A DNA stretch of 64,000 nt, taken from NCBI GenBank assembly GCA_025506515.1, contig CM046451.1, positions 64,745,635-64,809,634 of the forward strand, written 5' to 3'. Source of the DNA: Flaveria trinervia. Its lineage: Eukaryota > Streptophyta > Magnoliopsida > Asterales > Asteraceae. The notes under the pieces were generated by a model. The model did not search any database, was not told the DNA's origin, and worked only from the letters and a program-made list of their open reading frames with translations. Position numbers and translations under genes: made by a program. Positions 58,974 to 64,000 of this stretch are shown here, piece by piece (the first letter of the stretch is position 1; every line of letters begins with the position of its first letter).

Positions 58974-59112
58974 TGTAACATCTCGTATTTTTGTTAACTA
59001 AAAGTTAACTTCGTTACTCTTACAAGGGTTATTATTGTCAATTTTGAAACTCATGTGTTGTTTGTGCTTATTCATATTGTCATTAAGTTAAAAATAAAAA
59101 ATATTAAATAAA

Positions 59113-59245
59113 AAATAATAATAATGTTAATATTAATAAAAGTAACAATAATAATAATAATATAATAATAATAATAATAATAATATTTGTAATAATATAG
59201 AATAATAATAACAATAATAATGTTAATAATAATAATAAAAAAATT
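59113..59245. repeat. (AAT)n microsatellite
   Basis: Imperfect array of aat/ata triplets, about 130 bp, interrupted by gttaat and aac variants, inside the G2 LTR. Confidence 0.9.
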
Positions 59246-60130
59246 GTATAGTTATTAAACTTAACAATGTCTAAAACTTAAAACAACTAAGCTAGGGGGT
59301 TAAATTGTTATTTTTAAAACTTTAAATGCAAGTTTTGAGCATAATTAATAAAAACAAAACTGCAGGGACCAATTGTGTAAATTCAATTAAACCCAAACCA
59401 CCCGCCCCCATTACCCCATTTTTCCGGCAACCTCGCCGGCCGGACTCCGGCCAAGTCCGGCGAGGCACCAAAACCACCAAAATTGACCGTTTCTTGATCC
59501 GAAACCGTTCGCAAATCATTCTTGTAACCGTTCCGAACTCGAAATGCACATTATTTGAGTGTTAAGTCGGCGATGGGAGCTTATGAGTTCGGTAACCGAA
59601 AGCCATTAATCTCGAACCATTGAACTATAAGGAATCAATAATAACTCAATTAATCAATCATAATGAACGTTTAACAATCCCTGAGCTATCTACACTCTCA
59701 ATTCCACCTGAAACCCACACAAACACTCTGTTCGATTTCATCTTCATCCAACCTGTAGCCGAGTTGTTCACCACCCATTCGACATTTTGAACTCGAATTG
59801 ATAAGGGGTTTCAAGTTTAACTCATCAAACGAAGCTATTCACAAGTTTAGTTCGATTATCATCAACGTTTGATCACCGATTGGACACCTGACATTCGCGG
59901 CCCGTTATTCGTACTGTTCATCTTTTGTTCTTATCATCTTCTACATCAAATCGGGTAATCAAATACATAGATCTGATCGGTTTCACTTGGGGATTAAAAG
60001 CCCCAAGGTTAATTTCATGTTCATAATCGAATTGGGGATCGATTTGGAATCAAACGATTCTAGGGTTCATATGTGTTTTGGGGGTTTTTGTTAACTTGGT
60101 ATTTAAGGATTAAAACCTGTATTCTATCGT

Positions 60131-60207
60131 GGCCGAGAGCCTTGGTTTACTGGTTAAGACTCTGCAACTTGAACATGAGGTCCCAGGTTCGAACCCGGGC
60201 ACCCTCA
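60131..60207 (+). ncRNA. tRNA-derived segment (SINE-like, A and B boxes)
   Basis: Contains an A-box-like tggtttactggttaag and a perfect B box ggttcgaaccc (about 60186-60196) at tRNA-like spacing, but the ends do not pair into an acceptor stem, so it is not an intact tRNA gene. A T/A-rich stretch follows. Either a short tRNA-derived SINE inserted in the LTR, or a pol III promoter-like part of the LTR itself. Confidence 0.45.
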
Positions 60208-62117
60208 TGTAATTTTTTAGGCTTTTTCAGCCTTATTTTAATTATAAAAAAATTTCAATAAATATAAAACAATTTTTTTTACAAACTTCAAATATTTTTA
60301 TAATCATCTAAATATTTATTAGTAAATTAATTCTTGTACATCATTTTAACATTTTATTTACAAATGTTATAACTGAATAATTTTTATAAAAGTTGATTTA
60401 TATATAATAATTTAAATTATTAAATTGTTATTGGACACTATGTTATCTTTGAATAGGAATTAATTATGATAATTATAGAATTTAAATATATTTCATAAGT
60501 TATTTACAAGGATTTAGTTCCTTTAAAATTTCATAAATGGTACTTTTATAAGAGTTCAGTAATTTTATAAAAGCCCCCAAATTCTAATACCCTAGTTCAT
60601 GTTAACTCGTTAATCTTATATTAACCTAAATCATGTAATATTTATATATTTAGGTGCCTTGTGACATTTTATCTTGGAACGACATATTTTATTCTTATTG
60701 ATCTTCATTATATACTTATTTGACAAGTGAGTTTTCCTTGCCCCCTTTTTATCTTTTCACACTAATTTGGGGTGAAACATGATTACTTATACATAATGTA
60801 CTTGTAAACGTTTAGACTTGTAAAGCACTTGCAATTCATACTTTTGTCATGGTTATTTATGTGTTGTAAGTGTTTATATGAGATACATATTTTTGTTTAC
60901 AATCATTAACTATTGCTAGCCTGGCGACGTCTTTGATCATTGGGCCTGACAAGCCTATTTGGTGCTAAAGTCGATGTATTGCCGACTCCTGATGACGTAT
61001 GCTTGTTCATCATGGGAACCAAATACACTTAGCCAATCTTTTATACTTGTAATCAAGTCGAGGTTTGGTTGTGACGATATGTGTTCTATAACCTTACTTG
61101 CTTATGACCTATTATGACATGAATTGCTACTTGTAACTTTATCATATTATGTATAAAAACCTTAGAAACTCACCAACTATTTATAGTTGACCTTTTATTT
61201 TTATCATGTTTCAGGAAATCCCCAAGTTTAAAGTGGACTTTTGAAGCTTGGAAATAAAACTAGGACTTGGACCTAGTTTAATAATTAAATTGTTATGTCA
61301 TGTTTTGTGATATGTTTAAACTTATTTCACGTTTGATACTTATGTTTGTATTCCCTTTTTGAATCTTATAATTTTATATGTTCATCTAAATTATAGCGTT
61401 ATGTGGTTGTGAACAATCTTAACCCGCACATCTTGACGTTTCCGCCGTCAAGGTTGGGGTGTGACAAATTGGTATCAGAGCCCATAACTATAGGGATTTA
61501 GGTTATTAGAAATAGTGACCTAGACTATAGCTTATGCATGAACCCCATAGAATAATATTTATATTCTTGGAATTATATATAATGTTTACATGCTACATAA
61601 TGCTATACCTTACTTATGTGCAACTTGATGCCTTAGCATAGGTTTGCCTTGTAATTGTTTAAACTTTGTTACTTGTCTCCCTAAACTTAACTTTGACTCT
61701 TTGACTCTCCCCGACGAATGAAACTTCTTAATCTTATTCTCGTCAACACGTGGAAACTTATGCTTATGCTTATGATTTGAATCTTTAGACTTATGTCTAA
61801 TCTATGTAAATCTCATCATGGTTTTGATTTCATGAACCTAAGAAACTTGTGTGACACATAGACACCTATATTCTGGATTTCCTGGCAAAAGGCCCTCGGG
61901 CTAAGGCAAGCATATCACATAAATCCTACGGGACTAGTTATGCTTACCTGGGGATTTTTGGGATGAGTGATAAACTATGGTCAACATACACAAATTTCTA
62001 AGGCTAGTGGGTCAACATACCTTGACGTGTCAACGTTTCCAAATGGTAATGCGTTACCAAATAGAACCACTCCACATGCCTTGCAACTTTTGCCTTATCC
62101 TTGTTGAACTATAATCC

Positions 62118-63354
62118 TTGTTATTCCTATTCTCATATCATGGAAAGCGTGGAAGTTCCGATCGTAAGCTAGCCGCCATGATTGCTCGACAAATGGCTGT
62201 TGTCATCCCGACCATGGTTGCTGAACTTAATAGCACCTTAATGACCAATGCTAGCAACAATGGAAATTGTCATGGAGAGAATAGCAACAAACAAAATGGG
62301 AACAATCAACACGGGAACAACCAAACTTGCACTTTCAAGCACTTTAGCTCTTGCAAGCCCACTAGTTTTAGTGGCAAGGAAGGAGCCACTGGTCTTCTTG
62401 AGTGGTTCGAGAGCATGGAGAATACCTTTGTTAATTGTGAGTGTCCCGAGACACTCAAGGTTCGTTATGCCACTAGTATGCTCCAACAAAGGGCACTTAC
62501 CTGGTGGAATAGCGAGAAGAGAAACCGTGGTCCTGAAGCTATGTTAGTACTTACTTGGGAAGAGTTTAAGAACCTTGCCATCGCGAAGTTCTGCCTGAGA
62601 AGCGAACTGCAAAAGTTGGAGGAGGAATTTTGGAACTTGAAACAAAACGATGGTGATCATTTGGCCTACTCAACTAGGCATCATGAGTTGAGTATATTAC
62701 TGCCTCACATGGTCGACACTGTCCCCCGCAACATCGAGAAGTTCATTAAGGGTGTACCACCCCAAATTCAAGATGCTGTGGTGGGTAGCCAACCCACAAC
62801 CTTGGAAGAAGCCATTACTATCACCGCTCAACTCACCGAGAACCATATACGAGCGGGCACCATGTCTGTGAAGTGTGCAAAGAAGGTAGAGAAGACGGCT
62901 ACCGAGACTGTTAAGGAGACCAAAGCTGAACCGTCTTACAACAACAACAACAACAAAAAGCGCAAGTTCACACCGGCACGCAACTATGCCGTGGCTGCAC
63001 CCAAACAACCCTAAAGACAACCTGTACCTACGACTGCACCTGTGGCGCAAGTGCCTGGGGCTAGGGCTTATGCTGGTCCTCAGCCTATGTGCAACACGTG
63101 TAGGTATCATCATCCAGGGAATCAACCATGCCGCATCTGCACCTTATGCGGTAAATATGGTCATTTGGTGGCAAGTTGCCACCGTGCACCTAACAATGCC
63201 GCCGTGGTCACAAACCGTGTTTGCTACAACTACGGGGAACCTGGTCATTTCCGCCGACAATGTCCCCGTCTTATGGGTAATGTGCCACAAGCCCGAGGAC
63301 GTGCTTTCAACATCAATGCTAGCCAAGCACAAGCAAACAACGATGTGGTGAATG
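62118..63354 (+). pseudogene. G2 gag with zinc knuckles
   Basis: The likely start is ATG 62179 (MIARQMAVVIPTMVAELN), preceded in frame by a short open run. The Gag domain includes FKHFSSCKPTSFSGKEGATG, ATSMLQQRALTWWN and a KLEEEFWNL motif. TAA at 63012-63014 interrupts, and the same frame continues to a knuckle CTLCGKYGHLVASC (about 63139-63180). A second knuckle, CYNYGEPGHFRRQC, has lost its second cysteine (Tyr instead). The frame runs to 63354 where an intron-like segment begins. Confidence 0.88.
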
Positions 63355-63437
63355 GTATGTTAACTCACTTTTAACTTTTGTGATCCGATTCTTTTCATAC
63401 TTTACCTGTATCGTTAAATACCTTAAAAATTGAACAG
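63355..63437 (+). other. 83-bp intron-like interruption between gag and protease
   Basis: Starts GTATGTTAAC and ends TTGAACAG. The downstream sequence again reads GTATGTT, and skipping the 83 bp joins the gag and protease frames exactly. T-rich with in-frame stops. May be a genuine spliced intron, or a short insertion flanked by a duplicated ggtatgtt. Confidence 0.55.
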
Positions 63438-64000
63438 GTATGTTCCTTATTAATAAAACTTATGCCTATGTCCTATTTGATTCTGGAGCCGATAAGAGTT
63501 TTATTTCATTGGAATTTGAACCCATACTTGCTAAGCCACATACGAGACTAGAAAGACCCCTTACTGTTGAAGTTGCTGATGGAGATCACCGTTGACGTCA
63601 TCATTCGTGATTGCATCTTAAGTCTTGACACGCATGATTTTCTTATCGATCTTATCCCTATGAAACTTGGAAGCTTCGACGTCATCATTGGTATGGATTG
63701 GTTAGCCAAACACCATGCCGAGATCATTTGTTTCGAGAAGTGCATCCGTATACCGTTACCTTCTGGTGATACTTTGAAGGTGTTCGGTGAAAAATCTTCC
63801 AAAGGACTTAAACTCATGTCTTGCACTCAAGCCTGAAAGTGCTTAAGCAAGAAGTATATGGCCTTCTTGGCTTACGTGGTCAACACAAAAGTCAAAGGGA
63901 AAGAACTTAAGGATGTCCCTATCGTATGAGATTTTCCTGAAGTGTTTCCCGATGACCTTAGTGGTTTACCTCCCGTGCGTGAAGTCGAGTTTAAAATTGA
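63438..64000 (+). pseudogene. G2 protease and start of reverse transcriptase (broken)
   Basis: The protease signature YAYVLFDSGADKSFIS is at about 63458-63505, a frameshift lies near 63590, then DVIIRDCILSLDTHDFLIDLIP and GSFDVIIGMDWLAKHHAEI. TGA codons replace expected Arg (CGA) near 63835 and 63927. The last bases read DFPEVFPDDLSGLPPVREVEF, the approach to Ty3 reverse transcriptase, and the window ends there. Confidence 0.88.

Larger units (their letters stand above)
58974..61466 (+). repeat. G2 5' LTR
   Basis: About 2.5 kb, TGTAACATCTCG...GGTGTGACA. Its last 750 bp are homologous to the centre and right arm of the fold-back at 24600-25313. It carries an AT microsatellite and a tRNA-like segment. 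The left end is chosen at TGTAACA by analogy with the other families. Confidence 0.85.
58974..64000 (+). mobile_element. Gypsy (Ty3) element G2, 5' half, runs off the window
   Basis: 5' LTR 58974-61466 followed by a primer-binding site (ttggtatcagagcc, about 61469), a leader, gag with zinc knuckles, protease and the start of reverse transcriptase at the edge. Order and motifs are Ty3/Gypsy; Gag resembles that of G1 in overall plan but is of a different family. Inserted in the preceding Gypsy LTR. Confidence 0.9.

Noticed and set aside
60131..60207. A functional tRNA gene
   Set aside because: The B box is good but the acceptor and anticodon arms do not form.

Overview
The window is repeat-dominated nuclear DNA of a flowering plant. 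I infer Asteraceae: the Copia elements carry, downstream of pol, a large extra ORF of a kind I associate with daisy-family genomes, and the retroelement proteins read like lettuce/Tanacetum-type Copia and Gypsy polyproteins. That placement rests on memory, not on a search. Only one host gene is clear: a five-exon TPR gene of the POLLENLESS 3/MS5/TDM1 family on the minus strand (31861-33923). Its reading frame is broken near the 3' end. No rRNA, intact tRNA, CRISPR array or bacterial-type operon is present.

Layout. 1-582: 9-bp minisatellite. 583-3047: decayed Copia gag and a probable short LTR. 3048-8055: truncated minus-strand Copia (E0). 8056-11577: LTR-bounded Copia derivative without gag-pol (E1), followed by a Copia protease scrap (11578-11821). 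11822-24260: Copia E2, split by a complete Gypsy element (G1, 12782-21904, perfect CATTA target duplication). 24261-25313: Gypsy LTR rearranged into a fold-back. 25414-26304: minus-strand Copia LTR plus gag start (E4). 27285-28406: probable minus-strand Gypsy LTR. 29462-29610: 44-bp tandem repeat. 29735-30645: LINE fragment. 30781-31071: MITE with TTA duplication. 31861-33923: TPR gene. 35152-50597: large sirevirus-like Copia E3 with two 860-bp LTRs, whose extra ORF is interrupted by a 2.7-kb solo Gypsy LTR (44277-46980, GTGCC duplication). 50598-53180: repeat-bearing DNA with a kinase exon fragment, possibly inside a Helitron. 53181-55387: AT-rich, nothing recognised. 55388-56300: minus-strand Copia end E5. 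56301-58519: plus-strand Copia E6, with a solo LTR (56888-57696, GTAAT duplication) inside its own LTR. 58520-58973: start of another Gypsy LTR. 58974-64000: Gypsy G2, running off the window at the start of reverse transcriptase.

No set of genes here forms a working pathway. Every retroelement ORF has stops or frameshifts, many of them C-to-T/G-to-A type (Trp TGG to TGA, CGA to TGA, CAA/CAG to TAA/TAG), as expected of old, methylated copies. The most useful content is the nesting order fixed by exact target duplications, the extra Copia ORF seen in three elements, the promoter-deleting LTR deletion in G1, the LTR fold-back, the intron-like gap in G2, and the damaged meiosis-type gene.
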